A program made the translations under genes and the position numbers. Of a DNA stretch of 64,000 nt, positions 41,933 to 51,111 are shown in pieces. Each line of letters starts with the position of its first letter. Within the stretch, counting starts at the first letter, position 1. Under the pieces are notes generated by a model. That model was not told the origin of the DNA and made no database searches. It saw only the letters and a program-made list of their open reading frames with translations. This stretch comes from Stygiobacter sp. RIFOXYC2_FULL_38_25 (lineage in GTDB: Bacteria > Bacteroidota > Ignavibacteria > Ignavibacteriales > Melioribacteraceae). The DNA lies in the NCBI GenBank assembly GCA_001803165.1, contig MHAZ01000021.1, positions 372,001-436,000 on the forward strand, given 5' to 3'.

Positions 41933-43948
41933 TTACTTAATCATTTTTTTCAGCTTATCAATCTCATCTCTCAACATAGCGGCGCGTTCAAATTCCAAAT
42001 CCTTTGCGGCGGCAAGCATTTCTTCTGTCATTTGTTCAAGTAAATCTTTGCGCTGGTCATCGCTCATGTATCTAATAACCGGTTCTGCAACTTTGCTGAA
42101 TGCTTCTTCTTGTTTTTCATGTTCTTTCTTGCGTACATCCGCAATAGAAGTTGAGTTCATAATTTCTTCAACACTCTTGTAAATCGTCATGGGGGTAATA
42201 TTGTTCGCTTCATTGTATTCCTGCTGAAGCTTTCTTCTTCTGGTTGTTTCTTCAATTGTCTTGCGCATAGATTCGGTAATCTTATCGGCATACATAATTA
42301 CTCTGCCGTTCACGTTACGCGCGGTTCTTCCGGCTGTCTGCATAAGCGAGCGTTCGCTTCGCAAAAAACCTTCTTTGTCGGCATCAATAATTCCAACCAA
42401 AGAAACTTCCGGCAAATCCAAACCTTCGCGAAGCAAGTTTACTCCAACAAGCACATCGAAATCACCGATGCGCAAATCACGAATAATCTCAACACGCTCA
42501 AGCGCATCAACTTCGCTGTGAATGTAGCGCACTTTGATTTTTAGTTTGTCAAGATAATCTGTTAAGTCTTCCGCCATTTTTTTTGTTAGTGTAGTAACGA
42601 GTATGCGCTCTTTCAATACAACACGTTTGCGTATTTCCCCTATGAGATCATCAATCTGTCCTTTAATTGGACGCACTTCAATTTCGGGATCGAGCAATCC
42701 TGTTGGGCGAATTACTTGCTCTACAAAAGCGCCTTTCGATTGTTCCAGTTCGTAATTAGCCGGTGTTGCGCTAACATAAATTATTTGATTTGTTAACTCC
42801 TGGTATTCCTCAAACTTTAGCGGACGGTTATCCATAGCGCTCGGCAAACGGAAACCATGTTCAACTAAAACTTCTTTGCGTGAGCGGTCGCCATTATACA
42901 TCGCGCGGATTTGCGGAACGGTTACGTGGCTTTCATCTATTATTAATAAATAATCTTTGGGAAAATAATCGAACAAGCAAAACGGGCGCGAGCCGGGCGG
43001 ACGCGCATCCATGTGACGAGAGTAGTTTTCTATTCCGCTGCAATAGCCAATCTCACGCATCATTTCTATATCGAACTTAGTGCGCTGCTCAAGCCGCTGC
43101 GCCTCAACATATTTTTCTTGGCTCCAATAATATTGCAGCCGCTCTTTCAATTCTTCATCTATGGTTTGTATTGCTCTGTTTACCTGATCTCTTGTTGTAA
43201 CAAAATACTTTGCCGGATAGATTGGAACGTTATCCACTTGCCGGATTACATCACCGGTTATTGAATCAATAATCGAGAGACGCTCAATTTCATCACCCCA
43301 AAATTCTATACGCACGGCTTCTTCGTATTGATAAGCCGGAATAACTTCTACAACATCTCCGCGTGCGCGGAATGTACCGCGTGTGAAATCAGCATCGTTG
43401 CGTGTAAAGTATATATCAATAAGGCTACGTAAAAGTTTTTTGCGCTCAATAATTTGTCCTTTGCGAAGAAATAAAATTTGCCGCGCGTATTCTTCCGGTG
43501 CGCCGATACCATAAATACAACTTACACTCGCAATGATTATTACATCACTTCTTCCCTCGATTAAGGAAGTGGTTGCTTTCAACCGAAGCCGGTCAATTTC
43601 TTCGTTCACGGCAAAATCTTTTTCTATATATAAATCGCGCTTTACAACGTAAGCTTCCGGCTGGTAGTAATCGTAATAGCTAATAAAAAACTCTACTGCG
43701 TTATTTGGGAAGAACGACTTAAACTCGGAGTACAATTGCGCGGCTAAAGTTTTATTATGAGAGATTATAAGCGTTGGGCGGTTGTATTCTTTAATAACGT
43801 TAGACATTGTATAAGTCTTACCGCTTCCGGTAACGCCGAGCAGAACTTGATGCTTGTCTCCCCGTTTTAATCCTTCCAACAATTCTTGTATTGCGCGCGG
43901 CTGATCGCCCGAAGGCTGATAACTCGATACTAATTCAAAATTAGGCAT
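41933..43948 (-). CDS. uvrB: UvrABC system protein B
   Basis: Helicase-like damage-recognition subunit of nucleotide excision repair (671 residues from the chosen start). Walker A is GVTGSGKT at residues 38-45; the beta-hairpin region is [15 protein letters not shown]; the DExx-like motif is IDESH; helicase motif VI is QTAGRTARN; and the C-terminal UVR motif ([31 protein letters not shown]) binds UvrC. The open frame goes back to 43975, but the start at 43948 gives the usual beginning [26 protein letters not shown] box at 43973-43980 would lie inside the longer version, further supporting the shorter start. No other uvr gene is in the window. Confidence 0.97.
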   Translation of the reverse strand: MPNFELVSSYQPSGDQPRAIQELLEGLKRGDKHQVLLGVTGSGKTYTMSNVIKEYNRPTLIISHNKTLAAQLYSEFKSFFPNNAVEFFISYYDYYQPEAYVVKRDLYIEKDFAVNEEIDRLRLKATTSLIEGRSDVIIIASVSCIYGIGAPEEYARQILFLRKGQIIERKKLLRSLIDIYFTRNDADFTRGTFRARGDVVEVIPAYQYEEAVRIEFWGDEIERLSIIDSITGDVIRQVDNVPIYPAKYFVTTRDQVNRAIQTIDEELKERLQYYWSQEKYVEAQRLEQRTKFDIEMMREIGYCSGIENYSRHMDARPPGSRPFCLFDYFPKDYLLIIDESHVTVPQIRAMYNGDRSRKEVLVEHGFRLPSAMDNRPLKFEEYQELTNQIIYVSATPANYELEQSKGAFVEQVIRPTGLLDPEIEVRPIKGQIDDLIGEIRKRVVLKERILVTTLTKKMAEDLTDYLDKLKIKVRYIHSEVDALERVEIIRDLRIGDFDVLVGVNLLREGLDLPEVSLVGIIDADKEGFLRSERSLMQTAGRTARNVNGRVIMYADKITESMRKTIEETTRRRKLQQEYNEANNITPMTIYKSVEEIMNSTSIADVRKKEHEKQEEAFSKVAEPVIRYMSDDQRKDLLEQMTEEMLAAAKDLEFERAAMLRDEIDKLKKMIK

Positions 43949-43972
43949 ATAGACTTTCTCTAATTCAACTTC

Positions 43973-43980
43973 CAAAATAA
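43973..43980 (-). promoter_or_regulatory. TTATTTTG promoter-like box of uvrB
   Basis: On the minus strand TTATTTTG lies 24 bases before the preferred uvrB start codon. It is similar in sequence and position to the boxes before the M64, DUF4159 and cstA genes. Confidence 0.4.
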
Positions 43981-44092
43981 CATTAGCAAAGGAATTTTGT
44001 CTAAAATATTTTACAGCACCATTAACATTGCCGATAAGAAATTCTTAATTTTGCTCATTCAAATTCAGTTTTTGGAAAAACGAGAGGTAAAA

Positions 44093-44935
44093 TTGAAAAA
44101 ATTCTCTACCATACTTTTAATATTCATATCGTTAACTGTTTCCGCCCAAACCGCCGATACAGCAAAGAGCTGCTGGGTTCCTTCATTTGTAACAAGCTTA
44201 GGAATTAACCAAATTGCTTTCAGCAACTGGGTAAAAGGAGGCGAAAATTCTTTAGCATGGACAATAATGGGCGATTTACACTATGACAAACCAAGTAAAG
44301 AATGGTCATTCAAAAATTCTATTAAAGCTACTTACGGCAGATCAAAAATTGGCGGCGCTACTTATAGAACAACCGAAAATGATTTATACATAGAAAACGT
44401 TGCTTCGTATGATCTCGGCTGGGCAGCGAGTCCATTTATTTCTAACTCTATAAGAACTCAGCTTGCCAGTGGTTTTGATTACAAGGTTACACCGGAAAAT
44501 GAAATTGCCAACTTCTTCGATCCCGGTTATATCACGCAGACAATTGGTTTTACTTACGATAAATATCCAAACATTGTTACCCGCCTTGGTCTTGGTTTTC
44601 AAGAGATAATTACAAACAAGTTTAATCAGTATTCTGATGATCCTGAGACTAAAAACGAAGTAGAAAAATTTAAGTTCGAAACCGGAATTGAATCTGTTAC
44701 CGACGTTGACTACAAACTTGCAGAAAACATTGTGTACAAAAGTAAACTCCGTCTCTTTTCTCAATTCAAAAGTTTAGATATTTGGGATGTCCGCTGGGAT
44801 AACATTGTCGCAGCTAAAGTAACCAAGTATATTTCCGTAAATTTTGGCTACTTGCTCGTTTACGAAAAGGCTCAGTCTGTTAAAACACAGATTAAAGAAG
44901 GTTTGCAAATTGGTTTTGTTTACAATGTATTTTAA
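44093..44935 (+). CDS. DUF3078 family outer-membrane-associated protein
   Basis: An exported protein of about 280 residues. TTG at 44093 is the best start: GAGAGG stands six bases before it, and the product then begins MKKFSTILLIFISLTVSAQ, a proper signal peptide; the open frame reaches back to 43997 without such features. The family pattern is INQIAFSNWVKGGENSLAWTIMGDLHYDKPSKEWSFKNSIKATYG (in parts: NQIAFSNWVKGGENS) and a run of amphipathic beta-strands to the final YNVF, so it probably forms a barrel in the outer membrane. DUF3078 is common in Bacteroidota; function unknown. The sufE gene follows after 15 bases. Confidence 0.85.
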   Translation: MKKFSTILLIFISLTVSAQTADTAKSCWVPSFVTSLGINQIAFSNWVKGGENSLAWTIMGDLHYDKPSKEWSFKNSIKATYGRSKIGGATYRTTENDLYIENVASYDLGWAASPFISNSIRTQLASGFDYKVTPENEIANFFDPGYITQTIGFTYDKYPNIVTRLGLGFQEIITNKFNQYSDDPETKNEVEKFKFETGIESVTDVDYKLAENIVYKSKLRLFSQFKSLDIWDVRWDNIVAAKVTKYISVNFGYLLVYEKAQSVKTQIKEGLQIGFVYNVF

Positions 44936-44950
44936 TTCTCGGAAGACTAA

Positions 44951-45379
44951 ATGACGATTAAAGAGAAACAAGAAATAATTATAAAAGAGTTTGAGCAGTT
45001 TACCGATTGGGAAGAAAAATATACACGCATAATTGAGCTTGGCAGAAAAATGCCTGCTCTTGATGATGCCTTCAAGACAGAAAAGTATAAACTGAGCGGC
45101 TGCCAAAGCCAGGTTTGGATTAACGCAAAGCTCGAAGATGGAAAAATTATTTTTGAAGCCGACAGCGATGCAGCAATTGTAAAAGGTTTGATTGCGCTTC
45201 TTGTTAATGTTTACTCAAATCAAACACCGGATGAGATTCTTTCCAATCCGCCGGAGTTTGTTAAAAAGATTGGTATTGATAATCATTTATCGCCAACCCG
45301 CAAAAACGGACTTGGTGCAATGATGAAGCAAATTCAGATGTATGCCGTAGCCTTTAAAGCTATGTCGGCAAAGAAGTAA
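44951..45379 (+). CDS. sufE: SufE-family sulfur acceptor protein
   Basis: Cytoplasmic partner of the cysteine desulfurase SufS; it takes sulfur on its active cysteine and passes it to the SufBCD scaffold in Fe-S cluster assembly. The active Cys51 is in KLSGCQSQVW, and the regions WEEKYTRIIELGRKMPAL and LSPTRKNGLGAMMKQI are conserved. Length (142 residues) is standard. No suf genes are near; instead it follows the DUF3078 gene by 15 bases, so it may be expressed with it. Confidence 0.95.
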   Translation: MTIKEKQEIIIKEFEQFTDWEEKYTRIIELGRKMPALDDAFKTEKYKLSGCQSQVWINAKLEDGKIIFEADSDAAIVKGLIALLVNVYSNQTPDEILSNPPEFVKKIGIDNHLSPTRKNGLGAMMKQIQMYAVAFKAMSAKK

Positions 45380-45423
45380 AATAAAAAGAGTGAAGATGAA
45401 AAATCTTTTCCACTCTTCACTCT
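45380..45423 (-). terminator. Terminator of the KimA-like transporter gene
   Basis: AGAGTGAAG (45387-45395) and CTTCACTCT (45415-45423) make a nine-base stem with a 19-base inner part that can pair partly. On the minus strand it runs into TTTTTATTTT. It lies between the convergent sufE and transporter genes. Confidence 0.7.
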
Positions 45424-45470
45424 TCGTTCAGAATTTATCCGCCATCTTTTTGGCGGACTCTACAATGCTT

Positions 45471-47447
45471 CTAAAGATCCATTCTAATTGGTAAAATCAT
45501 ATTTGGCACACCGTTCCAATGCAAAATTCTCTGAATGGCGAATGCTGTTTCGTTATGCAAAAATTTGTGATAAAACTTTTCCATTCTAAACGCCAGCTTC
45601 CCGCTAAATACCATTGAGCGCCGAAATTCTTTATTAACATTGATACATAACTCCGAGCCGGACTTTACCACATCGGTTCCCGTCTCAACTCTATAATCCG
45701 CTTTCAAACCTAATCTTCTGGCGAGATCAACATATTTTTCCAGTGCCTCTTGAATTGACTTCTTATGGTTATCCACTCCTTCTTCACCTTTAAACAATCC
45801 TTGATCTATTACCGCAACGGAAACAAAAATAAAGTTCTTATAGAAATCCGGAAACTGGCGTACAATGGTTAAAAATGTATGGACGCCAAAACCATTATAT
45901 CCGTTTACCATTAAAATGGCAGTGTTTTCCTTGGGATTTACCGCTTCTCTATTCGGTTCGCCAATTGTTGGAATGTTTGTTAAAAGTTCATCAAACTTCT
46001 TTTTGTCTGCGTGTACTCTCAAATAATGTCTGCGAATAAAATAGCACAACACTATAACAGCTGATGTGATTACTAATGTTAGCCAGCCGCCTTCTAAGAA
46101 TTTTTCAGATACTGTTACTGCTAAAATTGTAACACATAATATTAATCCCGTTAGGTGAACGCTTAAATGCTTCTTCCAAAATTTTTCTTTTTTTCTATGC
46201 TTAATAAAGAATCTGGACATTCCAAACTCTGAAATAGAAAATGTTAAGAAAACATTTATGGAATACATTATTACCAAAGCAGTAATTGAACCGTTAGTGT
46301 AAATAAGTAATGCTAATGCAGCTGTTCCAACCATCATAACACCATTCTGCATTGTAAGCCTTTCGGAGAAAGCTGCAAATCTGTGGGGCAGCCAGGAGTC
46401 AACAGCCATGTTAGCCATAATTCGGGGTGCATCAATAAAACCGGCTTGAGCAGCAACTAACAATAAAGCTCCTTCCGAAAAGATTGTAATCACCGCAAAT
46501 GCTTGTCCAAAACTCCAAGAACCAAAAAGGCTATCGGCAAGAACTGAATTCAAAGTTTTTCCATGAGCGGGTGTTACACCAACTACTAAATATAAGATGG
46601 CTAATCCGCCTGCCGTTATAGCAAGCGAAGCAGCCATATAGAGCATGGTTCGTTTGCCGGTTTGAACTTTTGGGTCTCTCATAATTTGAAGACCATTAGA
46701 AACCGCTTCAATTCCAGTATATGTTCCGCCACCCAGCGAATATGCTCTCAACAAAATCAGCATAACTCCAAAGAATCCTATTGTAGATAAATCCTTTTGA
46801 AGTCCCGAATGAACTTGATGAACTACATTACCCACCTCACTAAAGTGACTAAAAAATCCATAGCCCAACAAAACAACATGAGTAATAATAAAAGTCAAAA
46901 AGATTGGCGCCAACCCCATAATAGATTCCTTTACGCCCCGCATATTCATTATGATCATGAATAATATTAGGAGGGCGGCAAATACTATTTTGAAATTATG
47001 ATATTCCAAAGGCAAATAACTAAACAGAGCATCCGAACAAGCCGCAATAGAAACGGTGATTGTTAATATATAATCAACTATTAAAGCGGCACCGGAAACA
47101 ACACCGGCTTTTTCTCCAATCATGTGGGTCGCTACAATATATCCGCCTCCGCCATGTGGAAAGTGTTCAATGATTCGTGAATACGCGTATGAAATAATAA
47201 ACACCGTTAATATTGTAGCAAGCGCAATGAACAATGCAAGATATGTATGTTGACCAAGTGAACGGAAAGCCTCTTCCGGTCCGTACGCTGATGAAGAAAG
47301 ACCATCGGCACCCAAACCCACCCAGGCAAGAAAGGGAATCAAAGCAAGTTTATGAAATATTTTGGGATCGTTTATGTTACGCGGTGCGCCGAGAAAGAAA
47401 TGTTTAACGCGGGTTGACGTTGTTGGTTGTCCAGGTTCTCCAGACAT
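45471..47447 (-). CDS. KimA-like APC-superfamily potassium transporter
   Basis: Membrane transporter of 658 residues with about 12 helices and a cytoplasmic C-terminal domain of about 170 residues. It looks like KimA (YdaO) of Bacillus, a high-affinity K+/H+ symporter: compare SSSAYGPEEAF, FPHGGGGYIVATHMIGEKAGVVSGAALIVDYILTITVSIAA (in parts: GGGGYIVATHMIGEKAG and LIVDYILTITVSI) and YTGIEAVSN. In Bacillus KimA is controlled by c-di-AMP. The gene is divergent from a KdpD/KdpE-like pair, which supports a role in potassium supply. Amino-acid transport is the alternative, since the wider family is annotated so. A signal peptide is absent, as expected. Confidence 0.8.
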   Translation of the reverse strand: MSGEPGQPTTSTRVKHFFLGAPRNINDPKIFHKLALIPFLAWVGLGADGLSSSAYGPEEAFRSLGQHTYLALFIALATILTVFIISYAYSRIIEHFPHGGGGYIVATHMIGEKAGVVSGAALIVDYILTITVSIAACSDALFSYLPLEYHNFKIVFAALLILFMIIMNMRGVKESIMGLAPIFLTFIITHVVLLGYGFFSHFSEVGNVVHQVHSGLQKDLSTIGFFGVMLILLRAYSLGGGTYTGIEAVSNGLQIMRDPKVQTGKRTMLYMAASLAITAGGLAILYLVVGVTPAHGKTLNSVLADSLFGSWSFGQAFAVITIFSEGALLLVAAQAGFIDAPRIMANMAVDSWLPHRFAAFSERLTMQNGVMMVGTAALALLIYTNGSITALVIMYSINVFLTFSISEFGMSRFFIKHRKKEKFWKKHLSVHLTGLILCVTILAVTVSEKFLEGGWLTLVITSAVIVLCYFIRRHYLRVHADKKKFDELLTNIPTIGEPNREAVNPKENTAILMVNGYNGFGVHTFLTIVRQFPDFYKNFIFVSVAVIDQGLFKGEEGVDNHKKSIQEALEKYVDLARRLGLKADYRVETGTDVVKSGSELCINVNKEFRRSMVFSGKLAFRMEKFYHKFLHNETAFAIQRILHWNGVPNMILPIRMDL

Positions 47448-47533
47448 GTTTTTTACTCCTAATTAAAATAACGGGCGCTAAAATGCGGAGAGAGTTTTGA
47501 ATAACAATAGAAAGCCCTAAATCTTTATTCTTT

Positions 47534-47622
47534 CTTTATACAAGATTGTTCAATTTTATAAAATCTTTATATCTCATACATGTCTTTATAACAACTTTAT
47601 ATTTAGGCTTCTTATCTTTACA
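47534..47622. promoter_or_regulatory. Phased CTTTATA direct repeats in the divergent control region
   Basis: CTTTATA occurs at 47534, 47565, 47584 and 47595, and CTTTACA at 47616, with TTTATA also at 47555. Start-to-start distances are 31, 19, 11 and 21 bases, near whole numbers of helical turns. Direct repeats with such spacing are usual binding sites for OmpR/KdpE-type regulators, so this is a candidate operator for the KdpE-like protein encoded next to it. Confidence 0.55.
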
Positions 47623-47676
47623 GTGCGTTTATGAATTGTTGAATAGCTTTGATTAACAGATTAATGGGTAATAAAA

Positions 47677-49248
47677 ATGAACCGGGCAAATTATTCAACT
47701 ACAAAAAATGGACAAGATATTACGTCCGGCAACCTTTTAAGAAAGATTCTTGTTGGAGTAAATTTATTTCTTAAATCTTCCCCCGGAAAATATTTTTCTT
47801 CCGCTTTTATTGTATCGGTATCCAGCTTGTTGCTTTTTTATTTGCATATGCATGTTGGATATCAAGCGATTTCTCTTCTCTTTCTTTTTATAATTTCTTT
47901 AATGCCCTTGATGAACTTTGGTCCGGGACCAATTTTTCTTGCAGCAGTTATGAGCGCTTTCATCTGGAATTTTTTCTTTATTCCTCCCTCCTTCACTTTG
48001 AGAATAGGCAAGGTGGAAGATGTATTAATGTTTGTAATGTATTTTATTATAGCATCTGTATCCGGATTGTTAATCACTCGAATACGAACTCAACAGCTGC
48101 TTATTAATCAACGCGAAAAAAGAACGGCTGCATTGTACAATTTGGCAAAGGAGCTTTCATCATCTAAAAGCTTAGATGATATTGTTCAGTGTTCAATACA
48201 GCAGCTGAAGAACATCTTCGGCGCAGAAACAGTATTTGTATTTTTTGAAAGCGATAAAAAACTTCAAGCAGAAGCCCATCCGTATAGTACATTTCAAATT
48301 GATCAGGGTGAATGGAATATTGCTCAATGGGTTTTTGTAAACACTGAGAAAGCCGGAAGATTTACAAACACAATGCCTATTACTCCGGCTATTTATTATC
48401 CGCTTAAAACCAAAACTCTAAGTCTTGGTGTAATTGGTTTGGTTTTACCGGATTCTGCTTCTTTGGCAAATGAATCTGTTTCATTGCTCGATACTTTTCT
48501 CGCACAAATTAGTATTGCAATTGAGCGTGATTATTTAAAAGAATCAGCTAAAAACAATCTGATAATATCCGAGTCTCAGAAACTTTACAAAACTTTATTT
48601 GATTCTATTTCACACGAACTTAAGACTCCTGTAACGACTATCATTGGTGCGGTTAGTTCGCTCAAAGATGAAAAGATTATTAAAAACCAATCGGTTCTCT
48701 CACGCTTGATTGATGAAACTAACATTGCCGCAGATAGACTTCAGCGCTTAGTTGAAAACTTGCTCGACATAACACGCCTTGAAAGCGGCAATATTACTCC
48801 CAAGAAAGAGTGGCATTCAATTTCCGATCTTATTAATTCCGCTCTCTTGCGGCTTAAACAAGAATCATCCGGGCACGAAATAAATTTTTATGTTAACGAG
48901 GAGGTAGAGCTTATACGTTTTGATTTTTCTCTGATTGAACAAGCACTGATTAACATTGTTCACAATTCGATTGAGTACACCCCGCCGGGAAGTAGAATTG
49001 AAATCTTTGCAAAGAAGTTTACCGATAACGTAATGATTTCGGTTTCTGATAACGGACCGGGTTTTCCTAAAGACACCATAAAGAATTTATTTCAAAAATT
49101 TTACCGCGTTCCGGGCACTAAAGCAGGCGGCACCGGACTTGGCTTATCAATCGCCAGCGGATTCATTGAAGCGCATGGCGGCTCAATAACAGCGCAGAAT
49201 AAGAGCGCAGGCGGCGCTGAATTCATTATTTTATTACCAATTAAATAG
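47677..49248 (+). CDS. KdpD-like sensor histidine kinase without the N-terminal KdpD/Usp domains
   Basis: Membrane sensor kinase of 523 residues. Four transmembrane helices (about residues 42-140: SAFIVSVSSLLLFYLHM to VMYFIIASVSGLLI) match the DUF4118 membrane part of KdpD. A GAF-like domain follows (about 150-285), then HisKA with the phosphorylated His313 in SISHELKTPVTTIIGA and an ATPase domain (NIVHNSIEYTP, SDNGPGFP, GGTGLGLSIA). The KdpD N-terminal domain with its Usp fold, normally about 400 residues, is missing. Its partner regulator is encoded six bases later. It lies divergent from the KimA-like transporter gene, and kdpFABC is absent from the window. Confidence 0.88.
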   Translation: MNRANYSTTKNGQDITSGNLLRKILVGVNLFLKSSPGKYFSSAFIVSVSSLLLFYLHMHVGYQAISLLFLFIISLMPLMNFGPGPIFLAAVMSAFIWNFFFIPPSFTLRIGKVEDVLMFVMYFIIASVSGLLITRIRTQQLLINQREKRTAALYNLAKELSSSKSLDDIVQCSIQQLKNIFGAETVFVFFESDKKLQAEAHPYSTFQIDQGEWNIAQWVFVNTEKAGRFTNTMPITPAIYYPLKTKTLSLGVIGLVLPDSASLANESVSLLDTFLAQISIAIERDYLKESAKNNLIISESQKLYKTLFDSISHELKTPVTTIIGAVSSLKDEKIIKNQSVLSRLIDETNIAADRLQRLVENLLDITRLESGNITPKKEWHSISDLINSALLRLKQESSGHEINFYVNEEVELIRFDFSLIEQALINIVHNSIEYTPPGSRIEIFAKKFTDNVMISVSDNGPGFPKDTIKNLFQKFYRVPGTKAGGTGLGLSIASGFIEAHGGSITAQNKSAGGAEFIILLPIK

Positions 49249-49254
49249 AAAACC

Positions 49255-49944
49255 ATGGCACCACAAAACTGCATAGTTGTAATAGACGACGAGTCACAAA
49301 TAAGAAAAATTCTTTCGATCACACTTGAAGCGGAAGATTATAAAGTTATTGAAGCCTCTAAAGGCAAAGATGGAATTATTGCGGTTGCTAATTTTCATCC
49401 GCAGTTAGTTATTCTCGATCTCGGATTGCCCGATCAAGATGGATTTTCCGTATTAAAAGAAATTAGAACATGGTCAAACGTTCCGGTAATAATTCTCTCT
49501 GTTAAAAGTTCCGAAGACGATATTGTAAAAGCACTTGATCTAGGCGCAGACGATTACATTACCAAGCCGTTTAACACTTCCGAACTCCATGCTAGAATCC
49601 GGGCGAATATCCGGCGGAATCAGCAAATAGAGAACGAACCTTTTTTGGTAAATGGAAAACTTAAGATTGATTTCTCTAAACGGATTGTATTAAAAGGGAA
49701 CAAGGAATTAAAGCTTACCAACACAGAATATCTGCTGCTTAATCTCTTCTTTAAGAATGTTGATAAAGTTCTTACCCACAACTTTGTACTCAAAGAAATT
49801 TGGGGACCAACACATGCGGAAGATTCTCAATATCTGCGCGTTTTTATTGGTCAGATTAGAAAAAAAATTGAAGACGATGCTTCTCATCCAAAATATATTT
49901 TAACGGAATCCGGTGTGGGCTACAGGATGAAATTGCTGGTGTAA
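49255..49944 (+). CDS. KdpE-like response regulator (OmpR family)
   Basis: Cytoplasmic regulator of 229 residues with a receiver domain (IVVIDDESQIRKIL, phosphorylated Asp55 in LVILDLGLPDQDG, Thr/Ser region VIILSVKS, Lys in YITKPF) and an OmpR-type winged helix (LTNTEYLLLNLFFKN, the recognition part LKEIWGPTHAEDSQYLRVFIGQIRKKIE and the wing YILTESGVGYRMKL). The segment ILTESGVGYR and the E-D-S-Q-Y-L-R motif are features shared with KdpE. It follows the sensor kinase gene by six bases and should be its partner. The phased CTTTATA boxes upstream are the natural target. Confidence 0.92.
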   Translation: MAPQNCIVVIDDESQIRKILSITLEAEDYKVIEASKGKDGIIAVANFHPQLVILDLGLPDQDGFSVLKEIRTWSNVPVIILSVKSSEDDIVKALDLGADDYITKPFNTSELHARIRANIRRNQQIENEPFLVNGKLKIDFSKRIVLKGNKELKLTNTEYLLLNLFFKNVDKVLTHNFVLKEIWGPTHAEDSQYLRVFIGQIRKKIEDDASHPKYILTESGVGYRMKLLV

Positions 49945-50129
49945 TTTGGTTTTAGTATAAATCATATGCCTTCCTAAACATCTGCTTGTTTTTGGTTAAT
50001 TCAAAGTTTTGTTTCGTTAGCTTCTATTTATTACTCAATTAAAATATTAACGTAAAGTATTTCCATGTTTCTATAATGAACATTTTAAATTGACTTCTTG
50101 TTGTAAATAGAGAACAACCGGAGGACAAA

Positions 50130-51074
50130 ATGAAGGTAGGGATTATCGGAAGCGGAATGGTTGGGGCTACTTCTGCCTATGCAATAATGTTAAGAAAAGC
50201 CGCCAGCGAAATTGTTTTAATTGATTCTAACGAAAAGCGCGCTCAAGCCGAGGCGGCAGACATTATTCACGCCGCACCCTTCACTCAAGCTACCGTAGTT
50301 TATGCAGGAAATTACAGCGACTTAAAAGGCGCTAAGATTGTTGTAATTGCTGCCGGCGCTCACCAAAGTCCCGGAGAAACCCGGCTTATGCTGATGGAAA
50401 AAAACGCATCTATACTTAACGACATAATTTCCAAAGTGGCAGAGGTAGCTCCGAATGCCATTTTTTTGATTGCTACTAATCCGGTTGATATTATTACATA
50501 CATCAGCATTAGTATTGCAAAAAATTATGGAATACCGGCAACAAGAATTATTGGAAGCGGAACCACATTAGATACCGCCCGTTTCCGCTCTCTGCTCGGT
50601 AGTCATATTGGTGTTGATCCGCAGAATGTTCATGCTTATGTAATTGGAGAACATGGCGATTCCGAAGTTTTAACTTGGTCTAATATTGATATCGGTGGAG
50701 TACCTCTTGAAGACTTAATTGAATACAGAAAAATCGCTTTCAGCGAAAAAATAAAAGAGGAAATTGATAAGGGAGTTCGTAATGCGGCATATAAAATTAT
50801 CGAAGGTAAGGGTTCTACTTATTACGGGATCGGCGGTGCTATTGCTAAACTTGTGGATGTAATTAACCGCGATAACCGTTCTGTCTTAACGATTAGCACT
50901 TACGAAGAAGATGTTGAAGGAATTAAGAATGTTGCTCTTTCTTTACCGCATTTAATTGGAGGAGAGGGAGACCTCGGTGTGCTGCCTATTAGGCTGAATA
51001 TGAAAGAAAAATTGTTGCTTAAAAAAAGCGCGGAAGTTATTCGCTCCAAAATTGATGAGTATGAAGTAAAATAA
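50130..51074 (+). CDS. ldh: L-lactate dehydrogenase
   Basis: NAD-dependent enzyme for pyruvate to lactate (314 residues). The Rossmann motif is GIIGSGMVGAT with Asp32 for NAD. The specificity loop GAHQSPGETRL has Gln79 at the position where lactate dehydrogenases have Gln and malate dehydrogenases Arg; the catalytic Arg85 and His175 (GEHGDSE) and Asp/Arg pair LDTARFR are present. So lactate rather than malate is the more likely substrate. A strong site GGAGG stands before the ATG. Expressed alone; it supports a fermentative capacity. Confidence 0.92.
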   Translation: MKVGIIGSGMVGATSAYAIMLRKAASEIVLIDSNEKRAQAEAADIIHAAPFTQATVVYAGNYSDLKGAKIVVIAAGAHQSPGETRLMLMEKNASILNDIISKVAEVAPNAIFLIATNPVDIITYISISIAKNYGIPATRIIGSGTTLDTARFRSLLGSHIGVDPQNVHAYVIGEHGDSEVLTWSNIDIGGVPLEDLIEYRKIAFSEKIKEEIDKGVRNAAYKIIEGKGSTYYGIGGAIAKLVDVINRDNRSVLTISTYEEDVEGIKNVALSLPHLIGGEGDLGVLPIRLNMKEKLLLKKSAEVIRSKIDEYEVK

Positions 51075-51111
51075 AATTACGGCTTAAAATAGTATTACTG
51101 CAATCCGCTTT

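Noticed and set aside
47448-47676. A c-di-AMP (ydaO-type) riboswitch before the KimA-like gene
   Set aside because: The region is AT-rich without the conserved G-rich segments and paired stems expected of that riboswitch; only direct repeats were found.
50130-51074. Malate dehydrogenase
   Set aside because: The specificity loop has Gln (GAHQSPGETR) where malate dehydrogenases have Arg, so lactate dehydrogenase was preferred.
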